A DNA stretch of 64,000 nt. Source: Onchocerca volvulus. Lineage: Eukaryota; Nematoda; Chromadorea; Rhabditida; Onchocercidae. The position numbers and the translations under genes are program-made. The first letter of the stretch is position 1. Each line of letters starts with the position of its first letter. The stretch spans positions 12,522,121-12,586,120 of the forward strand of contig HG738137.1 in the NCBI GenBank assembly GCA_000499405.2, in the 5' to 3' direction. Of this stretch, positions 33,156-49,486 are shown piece by piece. The notes below the pieces were generated by a model, which was given only the letters and a program-made list of their open reading frames with translations, had not been told where the DNA came from and did not search any database.

Positions 33156-35348
33156 TCGGCACTTTCATGTCAAATTTCTTATATGAGCAGTAAGTAAAAG
33201 AATAATTTAATAGAATATTTCGTATTTAAGGTCTTGCATAATATTTATTATTATCATTATTATTATTATTATTATTATTTTGTTTTGTTTATTTTAAGTT
33301 TAGATTTGATGATTTCTGTAAAAAACAAAACACAAGATTAGATTAAATTTTCAAAAAAATAACGATATCTGAATTTTTTTATAATTTTTCAAATATTAAA
33401 TTTTGGAGTTATGCTCCACAACAAGAATTTAAAAGAGTCGACAATATCAATTATTACATCCGTTCCCATAAGTAAAGAATTCTGAATTGTACTGAACCAC
33501 TTGTGTTATCATTCTGTTTTCAAAATTCTGATTAACAGAATTTCTAATTTATGCTGCAGTGATTTTTTTTTTCGATTTGCTTTGCTTTACAGTGTAATGG
33601 AAGACAGGGATTGTATGTTATTTTATTTAAGTATTATTATCTCTTCGTTGATAAAATCAACAATAAGTTGTTGTACTCCTATGAATATCATCCAGAAATA
33701 ATTATTTTGGTATAATCTAAGTGTTCTGGTGTTAATAATCTTTTCAATATTATTTTTATTTAATTTTTCTGAGAGAGATAAAATATAGCACATTGTTTGG
33801 AGAATTGTGGTTTTTCGGAGAGGTACAAGAGGGATAGATTCTGGAATATAGTTAAGAATTAGGAGATGGACGATAATATATATATATATATAACTATTAT
33901 GATATAGATTTGATGCCAGAATAATTATTCTGTCTTGAACTTTTTTTGCAACAAAATGATTGTATAGCATTATTTTATTTTTCAGTGTTAAATAACTGAT
34001 AATTTATATTCGTGTATATTTCTAAGGCATTGATGTTCATCTATTCTCAAGATTATAATGCTTATTGTGATACTTTTTGTTACTATTGTTGATCCATATT
34101 TTGCTATATTTTACCCGGTTATTTTTTTTTTTTGTATAATTTTCCGTAGATAATATATTGTTAACTATTTTACTCTCTAGGCATAATCTCTAGGCTAAAC
34201 TCTAGGCATAAAAATGCTACTGAAATTAGTAGAGCTTTCATAATAGATAATTTTCATATAGGAATCTGATCAAGATTCTCGTTTTGATCTTCAATTTTCT
34301 CGAATATATTGATCATATTTGTTATTGTCATCTTTTTTACACATTGATACTTCTATTATTGTTTGTTCAGATTTTCTAATCCTGAATCGAACCATTTTAC
34401 AGCTTATACCTAAGTCTAAACAAAGATTTGAATATGAGTTCAAATATGTCGCTTACTTTACATAAGGAAATATGTTATTTCGGATAAGGTAATTATGCGA
34501 CATAAAAAATAGCTGAATATGTCATCGGCAACACAAAAGGCATGGCGTGAGTGCCGATATTTTATTTTCTTGGAAAATTTTGAATTTATTGGCACCAAAA
34601 AATAAAGTTATGGAGTTCATTTAGGCAGGCGAAATATTTGGGGAGAATTTGCTCTGCAAGAAAAGAAAAATCTATTTGGTTTTAATAAATATTAAAAATT
34701 CCACTGAAAATTTCAATTTTTTAAGCAGCGTTTCATTTTTTCTCATCCATATACGATTCTATTTGAAATTATCATTTTTAATCTGCTTCTTCGTAGTTTA
34801 GTTTGCAATAAAATTTCCATTAAAATTCTTTGGATTGCATTAAAAAATATTTGTAGCGAAAAATAACTTTTTTCACTCTTTATTTTTTTTTTTTTTTGCC
34901 TTATTGATTTTTGAGAATATTACAAAATAGAAAACTAGGAAACATACCGCAGTTGTATTAAATTCGAAGAAATTTGAATAAATTCAATTGCTTTATTGCA
35001 ATTTAGTGAACTAATCGGAAAATCAGGAAAAGGAAAGTGAGGTCAAGTTCCATTTTCGAGAGCAAAAATGAATATTTAGCATTTCTAATCTTTAAGAGTA
35101 TTTGAGACAAAATTTTATTGCTCTGATGTTTGAGATTTTAGAATGCAATTTTACACTAATCTCTGGTGTAATTTGAAAAAGTGGTGATAGTGATAACAAC
35201 AATTATAATGATAATTTAAATTAGTATAGCAAATGTGAAAAAATGGTAGCATGCTTTCAAAACATCATACCATAACACTCGGAATTATTTCTTTTAAAAA
35301 TTGGCAAAAATGAAAGAGTTTGGGGTAGTTTTAATATTTTATGTCTCG

Positions 35349-35369
35349 TTTTTTTTTTTTTTTTTTTTT

Positions 35370-35419
<50 letters not shown>
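35349..35419. repeat. Long poly-T tract
   Basis: About 70 T residues with one A interruption near 35371. It generates a poly-lysine open frame on the minus strand that is not a gene. Confidence 0.95.
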
Positions 35420-35420
<1 letters not shown>

Positions 35421-37854
35421 GTAATAAATAACATATTTCCAATTAGTTTTTTTCTTATTTAAAAATTAGTAGCAATTATTGAAATCAAAGACCAACTTTC
35501 CGAATAATGATTCTCTCATGCATGCTGCTTATGAACAGAATGAATAAATCATTTTTTTTTGGTAATTTTAATTCTTTATTTAAAATACTATAATCATAAA
35601 AGATTAGGCATTATAATTGGATCATACGGTACAATAATCCGATAAAATTTCACAATTATTTATTCTTAATTATTCATATTTAATCATAAATCTTCTAATT
35701 TTCAATTTTTTGCTAAAAATTAATCACATTTAGAGTTAATATTATAACATTAAAATAGAAGATAACAATGATTTTCATTAATGAACGGGATTAAAATTTG
35801 AGTTACTGAAATTGTTAGATAATTTTATTTCTATATATATTTTTGTTTTTTTTTTTTTTTTTTCTAATTTGATTGCTAATTATTGATAGGAAAAATCGCG
35901 ATAGTTTTTTTTTGTAAAAGCAAATAAAAAAATAATCAAATATTTAGAAAATAATGAATATTTGAATTGAGTGAAATTTGCTAAGCAAAGTTTCCTTATT
36001 TGCAAAAATAGAAAAATTGGCTATTTCGGTTGCTCCTAATTTTGATAACAATTTCGACAATTCTTTTCAAATTTTGACATATTTTGCATGATATTCGATA
36101 TTTCAAACGAATCAGTCATATTTTATATTTTATCACATTTTTATCACATTTAATAATAAAATTTTTATGGTACTGATTCCACAACTATTTTAACACAGTG
36201 AGAAATTTCATTTCATCATTGCTGAAGCTATAAATTTAAAAATTCAATAATGATATATTGAACGATTCTAATATTTAATTCTTTCTAAACGACTCCATCT
36301 AATTAATTATCAGCAAATTTCAAATTTTTTTAGTTGATAAAAAAGTTTGACCAAAATGGTTCAAATTATTTCCGATATGAAACAAATTTTGCTGAGAATG
36401 ATTTAAAATTTTTTAAAATTACTTTTGCTGTATAAATAAAACTCATAAATGATAGGTTTGGTTTCGCTTGATTTTCTAATGACAAATATTAAAGATATAT
36501 AAATTACTTATACTTGTCTATTATCTACAAAATTATATAAATATTTAAATATGCATGAAATGTAGGCGAGGAATTTCATTTATTTTAGCGAGTATTCAAA
36601 ACTAATTTTATAATTTTATTTAAATCTCAAAGATCAATCAAAATAGAAGGAGAAACAGAAATTTTTTTTAAAAATGAATCTGGAAAAAATAGCTTAAGTC
36701 TTAGTTTGAGTCTGCGATTGACTGTCATGGAGTAGTACTTTTTCATTTTTTTTTTTTTTTTTTTATTTCATTCTATAATTAATATTTAGGATTAGGTCTT
36801 GTAAAATCAGTGTAGATCTGTTTTTGACTGTTTGGTATTCCAATAAAGAAAAATAAAAAATCAAATTTTTTAATTTTTTGATTATTCTTGTCGTTTGCAT
36901 TATTTATTTAAGTAAAAATTTTGATTTGTTTCATTTTTCAAACCTTTTGTTTTATTTAAACTTACTGCTACTTAATTAATTTATTGCTTTCCTGATTGTC
37001 TTTTGATCGTTCTAAATATTCATTTGTTCGCATTTATTTACTTTATTATTTTTTGTTTTAAATTATTGTAATTGTGGTATTTTGAAGTTTAGCAAGATTT
37101 TTTTTTCTTTTTTTTTTTGGATTAGAATGACCAGAATAATTATTACTATTAATTTACAAAGAATAAATTTAGTAAGCAAAATTGGAAAAGATTGAAGTTA
37201 TCAAAATTCAAAAATATTCTCCTAGTACGAAGAATCAGATTTGTACTGATATAATGAAATTCATTTTTTTTTTCGTTCCTACATCTAATTTAATTATATA
37301 TTTATTTACTGTTTATTGATTTATTCATTTGTTTATTTGTTAGTTGTAATTAATAATTATTTAACAGCAAAAAATTTAATACCAGGAATACTAACCGAGG
37401 ATAAAATTACTTAATCCAACAAAAATTTGTAGTAAAAGTTCCGTTTTGCTGAAAGGTTGAATTGATTGAAATCAAAAGTAAACGAATGAAAATGTTATCT
37501 TTAATCGGGAAAATCATTCTATTTATTGGATTTTCCTTTATTTCATCAAAAACGAATATTGTATCTTCATTTACAGTAGATGATTAAGAACTATTTTGTT
37601 TGATTAAAATTGATTTCTTATCATTCGTTAAGTAATTAAAATATCAGTTCTGAACAAAAATTCATTGTATTTTTCGAGCTCTCTACGATTTCATTAGTCA
37701 TTTCATTTTTCGAATTTTATCGAATATTTTTAGGGATCTTCCTGAAATATAATCATCAGTGCAAAACGATATCAAATTACATCGATTATAATTAATATCA
37801 TAATTCGATATCATAATATGCTGTCAGTTATATTTAGTTTATATCACTTCGTAA

Positions 37855-37985
37855 ATATATATATATATATATTACATGTATAATACATATATACATACAT
37901 ATATACATACACACATACATACACACATACATACATACACACATACATACACATATGTGTACATATAAATCATATATATATATAT
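37855..37985. repeat. (TA)n and (ATAC)n microsatellite
   Basis: A TA run (about 37855-37872) leads into imperfect ATAC/ACAC tetranucleotide units to about 37950 and back into TA units at 37972-37987. It is alternating purine-pyrimidine sequence. Confidence 0.9.
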
Positions 37986-38519
37986 ATGTGAGAAAATTAA
38001 ATGAAGAAATTTTTATCTATATTAACCAAGTATTTAATTTAATGTTATCAGTTATTAATTCAGATCAAAGATCATGTAATGTACTTGAAATCAATCTATA
38101 AATGTCAAAATTCTAAAAATTTATTCCAATTTTAGTTATTAATTGTAATCATTGATTGCATTGTTTAATAAACGATCATATAATTCCTCTTAAGCATGAA
38201 TAAAAATAAATAAACAAAACCAACTTTGCAATAACTAATAATAGCTGTTTCATGAAACTTTGGTCCATTATCATATATATACCTATCCTGTCAATCTATT
38301 TGTATTTTACCTATTTTTTTTATTCATTTTGCAAAATTTTGAAATTTCTAATTAATTAGTCTGAAAGAACCAAATGTAGCCCATATGATGCCGTTGATGA
38401 CGGCGCATTTTTGTGAGCAAAGATGAAAAATGTTCTCTTCATGTCTGCTGAAATTATTTTAAAACCAATTGAAATTTATTGTTAAATGTCATATGAAGTG
38501 ACACTGTAGGACGGACAGT

Positions 38520-38723
38520 ATCGCTTCTCGGCCTATTGGCTAAGATCAAAGTGTAGTATCTGTTCTTATCAGCTTAATCTCTGATATGTGATCTATCGAT
38601 CACTTCGAGATTATCCTATTTTTGGGACCTTGGTAGGTTTGCAGGGGCTTGCTCCTCACCTACCGCGGGTCGACCCGGTATTGCACCTACCTCCGGGAAC
38701 GGCCCATTCACCCTTCGGGGTGA
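38520..38723 (+). ncRNA. U2 snRNA: U2 spliceosomal small nuclear RNA
   Basis: The 5' end ATCGCTTCTCGGCC and the following GGCTAAGATCAAAGTGTAGT are the conserved U2 start, including the branch-point-pairing GTAGTA at 38553-38558 and the downstream TATCTGTTCTTATCAG. A stem IIa/IIb region follows, then an Sm-type site in CCTATTTTTGGGACC (about 38618). A GC-rich 3' domain contains stem III (GCAGGGGCTTGCTCCTCACC) and a terminal stem IV with a CTTCGG loop (TTCACCCTTCGGGGTGAA). The length of about 204 nt is normal for U2. The 3' end is set at the base of stem IV. It is the only GC-rich stretch of this length in the region. U2 pairs with the intron branch point during splicing. Confidence 0.96.
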
Positions 38724-38824
38724 AAATGTTCTGATGTTTTCGATTTTGATACGAAGATGCATTTTGTTGTGATATTGCTTTACTATGTTAATCAATAATT
38801 TATCATTATACTATCTCTGTTTTT

Positions 38825-38859
38825 TAAGGAAGATACTGTAACTTACAGTATCTTCCTTA
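38825..38859. repeat. Perfect 17-bp-arm palindrome downstream of U2
   Basis: Left arm 38825-38841 (TAAGGAAGATACTGTAA), centre base C at 38842, right arm 38843-38859 the exact reverse complement. A hairpin with almost no loop could form from either strand, about 100 bases after the U2 3' end. Confidence 0.95.
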
Positions 38860-39467
38860 TTTTTTGGTATCGTAGGCGATGTCTTAATACATTGGCTTGG
38901 AATAAGTGGGAAATAGTAGCGTAAATTATTTAATTTTAAATGTATAAAATATAGTAAGACCACTCATAATTCTTCGCTTCGTCCATAAGTTTGATTTTCT
39001 GCTATTTTTTTTCTTCAACTAAGGATATATGCATTGTAAAATTAAAATGAAAAAAAAAAAAACATTACAAGAAATCTTCATGAAACTTAAATTTTAATTA
39101 ATGACATTAAAATGCACAATTTTATAATATCTTCATCTATGCTATTATTAGTTGAATGATTACTTGGAATCAATTAATTATTATTAATCTGTGCCAATTT
39201 TTTTTTAGTTTTGATATTGTTAATTGAAAATTTATGCAAAATTTTATCAATGATAAGCAAAGAAGAATTGTATTATCTAAAAAAACTTTAAAGCTTTCTT
39301 TTCATTATATATGCATTTTGTCAACCATTATAATGAATGGATTAAATTTTTTGTATTTGTTTCTTGTATAAATTTATATCATTAAATAAAATTTTCCGTT
39401 TATGAAATGGATTATTTGTTCGATCTTTTTATTCGTAATTTACATTCATTTATTGTTATTAAACTTT
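38860..39467. other. Intergenic sequence, nothing recognised
   Basis: AT-rich sequence with no exon, RNA gene or repeat that I can identify. Confidence 0.6.
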
Positions 39468-39471
39468 TTTT

Positions 39472-39544
<73 letters not shown>
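39468..39544. repeat. Long poly-T tract
   Basis: About 75 T residues with one short AA interruption, directly left of the retrotransposon scrap at 39653. Confidence 0.95.
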
Positions 39545-39546
<2 letters not shown>

Positions 39547-39652
39547 CAGAGTTAGATTGTTCTGAATGAAACATCAAAATCACAACTACAATCAATGGAA
39601 GTGATCATTGTAGATAGCTATTTTAAAATGAAATTTATTACACTCCCAAAAA

Positions 39653-39844
39653 TTGTACCAGATTCCTCTGATCAACGAATATTTAATGTACAATTATCAA
39701 AAAAAAAACCTGAAATGTTATCGTTTTAAAACAATCGCTTTTGGAATAATGTCGTTTTTATTATCGGCGACAATCAATCAATATCTTGATCGAGGTTATA
39801 TCTTTGATCGTGGCACTAAAAAAATGTTGGGTAAGATCTTCTAA
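39653..39844 (+). pseudogene. BEL/Pao-type reverse transcriptase fragment
   Basis: A 63-residue open frame contains YRFKTIAFGIMSFLLSATIN followed by QYLD. This resembles the BEL/Pao reverse-transcriptase block in which an R-F-x-(V/T)-x-(P/A)-F-G motif is followed by SPFLL-ATI-HL, with the Pro of SPFLL missing. Neither the YxDD catalytic block nor any other retroelement domain follows, so this is an isolated relic. It would represent an internal piece of the same broad retroelement class whose LTR debris fills the right of the window. The call rests on motif recognition alone. Confidence 0.55.
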
Positions 39845-42800
39845 TTTGATTTTCTTGCTGCTTTTTGATTCCGCTATGTTGACAATCGTCTTTGTTGGTC
39901 ACTTATGCAATATCGTATAAAACCAATAAACGCTATTTATCGATATAACAACATTAAGAAGATCAAATTAGAAGATTTTCCCGGTAATTTTTCCCAAAAA
40001 GGAATATGCAATGATTAAAATGACCGAAATAAAAGTAATGATGAAAAGTTGACTCATATTTAAAAAAAAAAAAAAATTACTAGTCAAGTAGAACTAAATT
40101 AATTTCAAATAGTACTCATATTTCATAATGAAATGTAAAGTCTACTAAAATCATCGAAATTTAGATCTCTTGCATATGACTAAACTTAACAGCATCGAAT
40201 TATTTTACATTGATAATATTAATATATCACATGTATAATCAACTAACTTGTAAGTTATTCAGCTATTTGGAAGAGATTAATTTTAAATTTGCAAATCTGA
40301 AATATTTCCAAAGTAGCATTTTCATTCTTGCTTTTAATAGCAGATAATAATTGTTTCAAGCCAAAGCAGAGCCGTAATTAGATTAATCATCTCAGACAAA
40401 AAAAATGAAATTTCACAATTTATTTAATGCTTGCTTTTGTTTTTGCCAACTTGCAAATGATAAAATTTTACTTTTTCCTTTTTATCAAAATTCTTCCACG
40501 TAACGCTAAATTTCACACAACATTAAATTTGTTTACGATTGCACGATTGATTGAATGTATTAATTCTTGTAAATATTCAGAAGAATATTTGTTAATATTT
40601 TATTTAATGCTTATAATTAAATTCATAAAATTGAAATTTCTGCTTCATTTTTCCTTATATTTCGATATGCTATGAAAAGTAAAACAAGAAATGAAAATAA
40701 GGAATAATGGATATTTTCGATTGCTTCCGGTTGATATAAAGAAAAAAAAAATAATAATAAATATAGCAAACAATTAAAAAAGAAAATTTGAATGAAACAA
40801 ATTGATTAATTAATCTAAGAGTGGAAGTGAATTAAGAGTCAAAAATTCTAAATTTAAAATAATTTTTTAAATATGAATTACTTCGAAAATATGAATCTCA
40901 CAGACTTAAAAAATTTATCCTACTACTAAAAATTTGAAAAAAAGAATTCCTAAACCTACTAATCAACAAAATAATTGGAAAAATAAACGTAGTAATGCAT
41001 TAGTTGGTATCAATTTGAAATAAAATTTAATAGCAGAATAAGATTTAAAAAAAATTCGAAAACATTAACTTAAAGCATAATATGAAAACAATCTGAAATG
41101 CATATTATGAATTAAAATAAATGAAAATTTATGAAGATGCTCATTCTAACATCGTAAATCATTTTCATCATTGATAGCTTCATTATTGCTCAAAAGTAAC
41201 GAATTACTGAAATCTGAATAATGAAAAATTCAATTAGGTTGAATATTTACGAAAATTTTAACTCATAATATAAAAAATTAAAAATGAACTTTGTATTTTA
41301 CAAACTTTTTGAAATTTTTCTAAAGGAATGAAAAAAAAATCCAAAAAAAAAATGCCAAAAGTCATAGTAATAAAACATTTTCTAGTGGAACGAACATTAA
41401 TATTAAATTTTTGTCGAATCGGAATACAAATATGAATTCCATTTCGGTTTGATCCAAATGAATGCTAATTTATTATTAAAATGAATTCCAATTAATTTGA
41501 AAAAATTTCCCATCAATATAAATTTCATTAATATAACTTAACAGAAAAATTTTAGCTATATATTTATTAAATTAAAATGCAATTTTTCATTTTTTATTTC
41601 ATTTGTAATGTTTTATTTGTTAGTCGTACATGTTATGGAAATAGTAATAAAATACTAGAGAATTTAAAACTAAAAATTAAATTTTCGATAGAAAGAAAAA
41701 ACTATTTGTTATTGATTTCTAGTGGTGATTGGTATCAATCAATATTAGTCATTCGGTAGCATGAAATTTTCTTATACTTTTTAATTTAAAAAAATTTTTG
41801 AGAATTTATCAATTATTGCGGCATTTTTCTTTTTTTTTAATAGAAATTAAATTCTTTGATATGTTTACTAGTAATCTTTAATGCAGTGTAATAAGAAATA
41901 AGACAAATATTGTAATGTGATAAAATACTAGTATTATTTTTAAATTTTTTTAAAACTTTAATTTGCAAGGATTTTAAAAGAATGTTTTAAAAGCAGAAAT
42001 AAATAAAACATTTGGAAGAATTTGTCTAAAAATATTAAAGTGAAAATAATTTTTGCAAATAAATTAATTGCAAAAAAATGATAGTGCTACAAATATTCGA
42101 ATGAATTATTCTAAAAAAATGATAGTGAGAAAATGAAATAAATTTTTATTTTTTTGAAAATTTCGTCTTTAAAATCATGAAATTTCAATCAAGTTAATCA
42201 TATCACCAAAAAGTTTAATTTTTTAAAATATTTGAAATTCTAAGTAGTGTGAAATGGAGCATTTTTATTTTTTTTTGAAATATTCAATGCTAATTTGTAT
42301 GATAATTCCCAATATTGTTTATCGAAAATTAATTAATGCTGCATTTTTAATGACATCATATGTATAGAAAATTAATGATTTAATTAGTGATTTTTTCATT
42401 TGTTGATTAATATCTCAAGTACTAATTAAAGTTAAGCACTGTTATTTTCATAATTTTATTAAAAAAAAAAATCAAAAAATGTTCATATTTTGAAATATCA
42501 AAAAAAAAAAAAAAGATAATTATCATTTGGAAAAAAAACCATCTTATCTGGAAAAATTGAAATACTCGCTAGTTAAACAAATGAGCAGATTATTTATCAC
42601 TAAAAAAATGAAAGATTTTATTTGATAATTTCTTACTAGAAGAGCTGAGTAAACATACCATTCATAATTTTCTGACAACATTTTTTTAAAGTCTTGTTTA
42701 TCGAGTGAGAAATTAACTTTGCTGGAATAATAAAATTTTGATAAATATTATTTCTCCCATTAATGAATACATATTATTTTGCTATCATTAACATGATTAA

Positions 42801-43402
42801 TAATTTTTTTATTATATTTTATATGAAATTTATATCAAAATTTTCATGTGCAACAATTATTCATATGCGTTTCTTTTAATTAATTTATTTTTTTTCTTAC
42901 TTTAATTATTTTTAAGAAATAAAATATAATAAATTTATCAATAACAGTATAATAAAATAATCAACAAGAAGTGATTTTTTTTTCTTTTTAATTCTACCTT
43001 TAAAGAAATAAGAAATAAAACGAGAATAATTTGCATATGTTAATATTACAAGTTCTTAAAATAGTCGCTAAAATTAAATGTAAAAATTGCTAATATTGAA
43101 AAGATTAAATTTATATCTTAGAAAAAAATTACAAAAAAAATGGCTGCAAAAAAATAATTCTGAAATTTTTTTTCTTATCTGCAAAAAAAAAAATTGGAAC
43201 GTTAAGATAGTTTGTAAAACATACAAAAATTATTTATCATTAATATTAAATTTCTATATTATCGCCATAATCTTTCTTTCAAATAATAAATTTTCGAGAA
43301 AATTAAGTAAACATATTTGCTGGTTAGTATTCTTTGATAACATTTAAATAATAATCCAATGTATCACGGAAAATTCGTATCAGTTTGTAAAAAGCTGTTA
43401 CG
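39845..43402. other. AT-rich intergenic region upstream of cathepsin L
   Basis: About 3.5 kb with no supported gene. A short inverted pair lies at 39833-39850 and 39961-39978. An open frame at 41577-41759 begins with a hydrophobic signal-like peptide but has no similarity or splice context that supports it. The last few hundred bases are the presumed cathepsin promoter. Confidence 0.6.
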
Positions 43403-46453
<3,051 letters not shown>

Positions 46454-46492
46454 AAAAAAAAAGTGGTAAAGAAAATGGATAAATCAATTAAA

Positions 46493-46498
46493 AATAAA
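46493..46498 (+). terminator. Polyadenylation signal of the cathepsin L gene
   Basis: AATAAA 40 bases after the stop codon in the expected 3' UTR position; several other A/T-rich hexamers follow. Confidence 0.5.
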
Positions 46499-49486
46499 TT
46501 AAATATAATATGCATTAATACAATTTTGTTTATGAAAAAGAGAAAAAAATATTAACTGAAATATTTGAGTATAAATTAGCATTTATTAATGTTTTATATT
46601 ATATCAATTTAATCTAATATAGCATTAATTGATTATTTGATGATAATAAAATTTTAGAAGATTTATCATGATTTAAGAAATATTTAAAATAGAAATTTCA
46701 TCTTATTTTTTCATACATGCAAGCATTTTGATTATTTTGCTCATCATCCATGAAAATAAATATTTTTTATTCGTTTTTTTGAACATTCAAAAGATATAAT
46801 AAAATAGTGATAATGAAATTTTTTAAAAAATTATCACTTGCGTTATTTACATATTTGTAATATTCAAACAGTATTAATAATTACTAAATAAACCCTGAAG
46901 TGAAAAAAAACGACTATTATTTTCAAATAGTCAAAAAAAGAGCAGAAATAATTCAGAATTGAATAAATATTCAACAACAGATATAATTGATTTGAACTTT
47001 GAATTAAAGTATTTTTTTTCTGTCCGAAATTCAAACAGAAGTTTTTAACGGAATTTTATGGCTTGCAATTCTGGTGCTTGATGGAAAATTTTCAACATTT
47101 TACAATTAGAAAAGTCGGCGTATTCTAGGCTTGATGGGTAAATGACAAACTCAGTTCAATAAAGCAACACTGAATAACGAATTAAGTAATTTATCGCACT
47201 ATCACGTTTTTTTTTTTCTTTCAAACGAATAAATGCATTTATAAATTTATCGAAAATTATTGTTAGTCGAATATTTATCGAACAAATAAGAAGAATAATA
47301 ACAAGAAAAGCTAAATGTTGAATTTCTGGAAATGATTTTTTTTTTTGACCGAAATGATGACATCTCTGTTAGTTGAAGTTTTGATCACTGATCAAATTTC
47401 TTCAAGTTTATTCTATCGGAAAACCGAAATATTCTTATAATATAAGTACAATGAATCAATCAAAGTAATTTACATCACATAAATATTATGGGATAACCGA
47501 TTTAAATTCCAAATATAAATTTCAAAAAAAAAAAAAAATTCCCAAGCAATAAATTACTGGACTTACATTTGTTTTTATGAAACTATCAAATTAATCGCAA
47601 ACAAATAAATCACTACCAAATCATATATTTTGATCAAATGAGATCTCAAAATAACTCTAAACATATAAATCACTTTTCTAAATTCTCATTTTGTGATCAT
47701 GTGAATTATCAAATAATTGTTAAATATTTTAATTAAATTTTTGCTATCCCAACTTTTTGCTCTCTCAGTTTCTCAACTTGCGGTTTGATGTGAAGTGCTT
47801 GAAATATTGTAAGCATCTTACATCCAACAACCAAATTCTTAATCTCTGAGTTTCGGTATTGACGTAAATTGTCTAAATTATTGCAAACATCTCCGACTAT
47901 ATAAGCGATCGGTATCAACTTAGTCTCAGTTCCAATCTGAGTTTTGTCTCAGTCTCAATCAACGGAAGAAATGCTGCAGTTCCAATAAAATCTCTTCGAA
48001 TGTTTCAAATCAGACCCGATTTATTCAACTAATCAAACACTGAATAAATTCCCATACTATCTATAAAACAAAAAATATTCAATCTATCGATTACACCTTT
48101 GATATTTATCTATAAACTGCATTGTTACGCAGTTATGACAATAAACTAGTCATAACAAAATCTTTATTAAACATGAATTTGTCTGTACAATCAACCAATC
48201 TCCAATTTCTTCAAACAAAGAACTTCCATCATTTATTCAGTCTCATCAAACTAACTATAAAAATCTTGTTGCAAATAAATTTATGAGAAGCAAATTATTC
48301 TTCGATCCTTTTATCCAAACAAAATAATTTAATGAAATAATTATTTCGAATAATAAAATAAGAATATCGCATTTAATATGTGCATTCTTGAGAAATATTT
48401 CAACTTTTCTTTCGCAATATAAGTCTAGATCAATGTAATAATTTCTCGAATAATGATATTATAAGCCGGCAAAAAATATAATAAAAGTACGATATGACGG
48501 GAGTAAGTTTTAGCTCCAAGTTTTAAATTTAGATATATATATATATATGTCTTGCAGAATTTATCCTTAGGTGATAATATTTGAAATAAGAACAATCATC
48601 AAAAGGAAGCAAAATCTGTCAATAAAAAAAAAAAAAATGAGTTATATTGATCGACTAATTTGTTTACTAATAGTTGAAATGATTGTAATCATTATTCCAA
48701 TTTGCTTATATTTTTAATCGGAAAAATATGAAGTTGAAATGAAATGATAAATTTTTGCATTGGTTAATGAAACTTTCCGTCAAAAAACTTTGAAAGAGAA
48801 ATTTGATGATTATTGTCGGAGTAACCGAAATCTTCCTAATATAAAAATATCAAACTGATCAAGAATATTTTTCTATAATTGAATATCTCAATTTCAATAT
48901 GTGATTTTGTAACTGTCTTCATATTTTCAAAATAAATAATCTCATCTGTCAAATTCACAGTCATATGAAATGTCTCATGCTTCAATAACAAATAATAAAT
49001 CATTTCCCTTATCAGTTAATTTATAATCATGTGAAAGATCTAAAAGAATGTAAATATTTTCTTCCAAATTCTCCTCAGTTGTAAATCAAAATAAATAATC
49101 TCATTTGTCAAATTCATTCTACCGCATGAATTATCAAAACAATGTAAATATCTTCACTAAAAAAAAAGCTGTTATCGATCTATTCGAATGGTTCGCATTC
49201 ATTTCTTCCATTCGATCGATATTCGACAATCGATGCTTTTCGAATTCATTCATTCTATCAATTCCCAAAATCAGTAACCCGCAGATAACTTCCCTTGGTT
49301 ATCTTAACATTTTTATATTATAAAATATTTTGGTTATTCCGACAATTATCGTTAATTAATAATCACTTCTTGTGCTAAATTCAACGCATAATTTCGTGCA
49401 ATTATATTTAAACGTAAATGTTTTAGAAAAATCAGTGTTTAAACTGGATAAATAAATGATTAAATAATTAATTTAATCTTGAATTG
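46499..49486. other. Intergenic region with old LTR-type repeat pieces
   Basis: No gene recognised. From about 47400 onward there are diverged copies of repeat sequence that recur later in the window: an AACCGAAATATTCTTATAATAT segment near 47420, a TGTCGGAGTAACCGAAATCTTC segment at 48816, blocks with CTCATCTGTCAAATTCA / CTCATTTGTCAAATTCA (48942 and 49104), and an inverted ATTCCGACAATTATCG at 49334. Open frames at 47733-47918 (minus) and 49105-49323 (plus) lie inside this repeat material. Confidence 0.55.

Larger units (their letters stand above)
33156..38519. other. Intergenic region between the SMAD and U2 genes
   Basis: About 5.4 kb of AT-rich DNA without a recognisable exon. The left part is the SMAD 3' UTR, with an (ATT)n run at about 33248-33280. 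A TAGGC-containing triplicate lies at 34176-34211, poly-T at 35349-35419, and (TA)n/(ATAC)n at 37855-37985. Open frames such as 33623-33970 (minus) are compositional. Confidence 0.65.

Noticed and set aside
33623..33970. 115-residue minus-strand frame downstream of the SMAD
   Set aside because: Compositional frame with a (TA)n core; no domain and no exon structure.
40427..40675. 82-residue plus-strand frame
   Set aside because: Ile/Leu/Phe-rich, no similarity and no splice support.
43087..43347. 86-residue frame just upstream of cathepsin L
   Set aside because: Lys/Asn/Ile-rich low-complexity translation that ends before the real signal-peptide exon.
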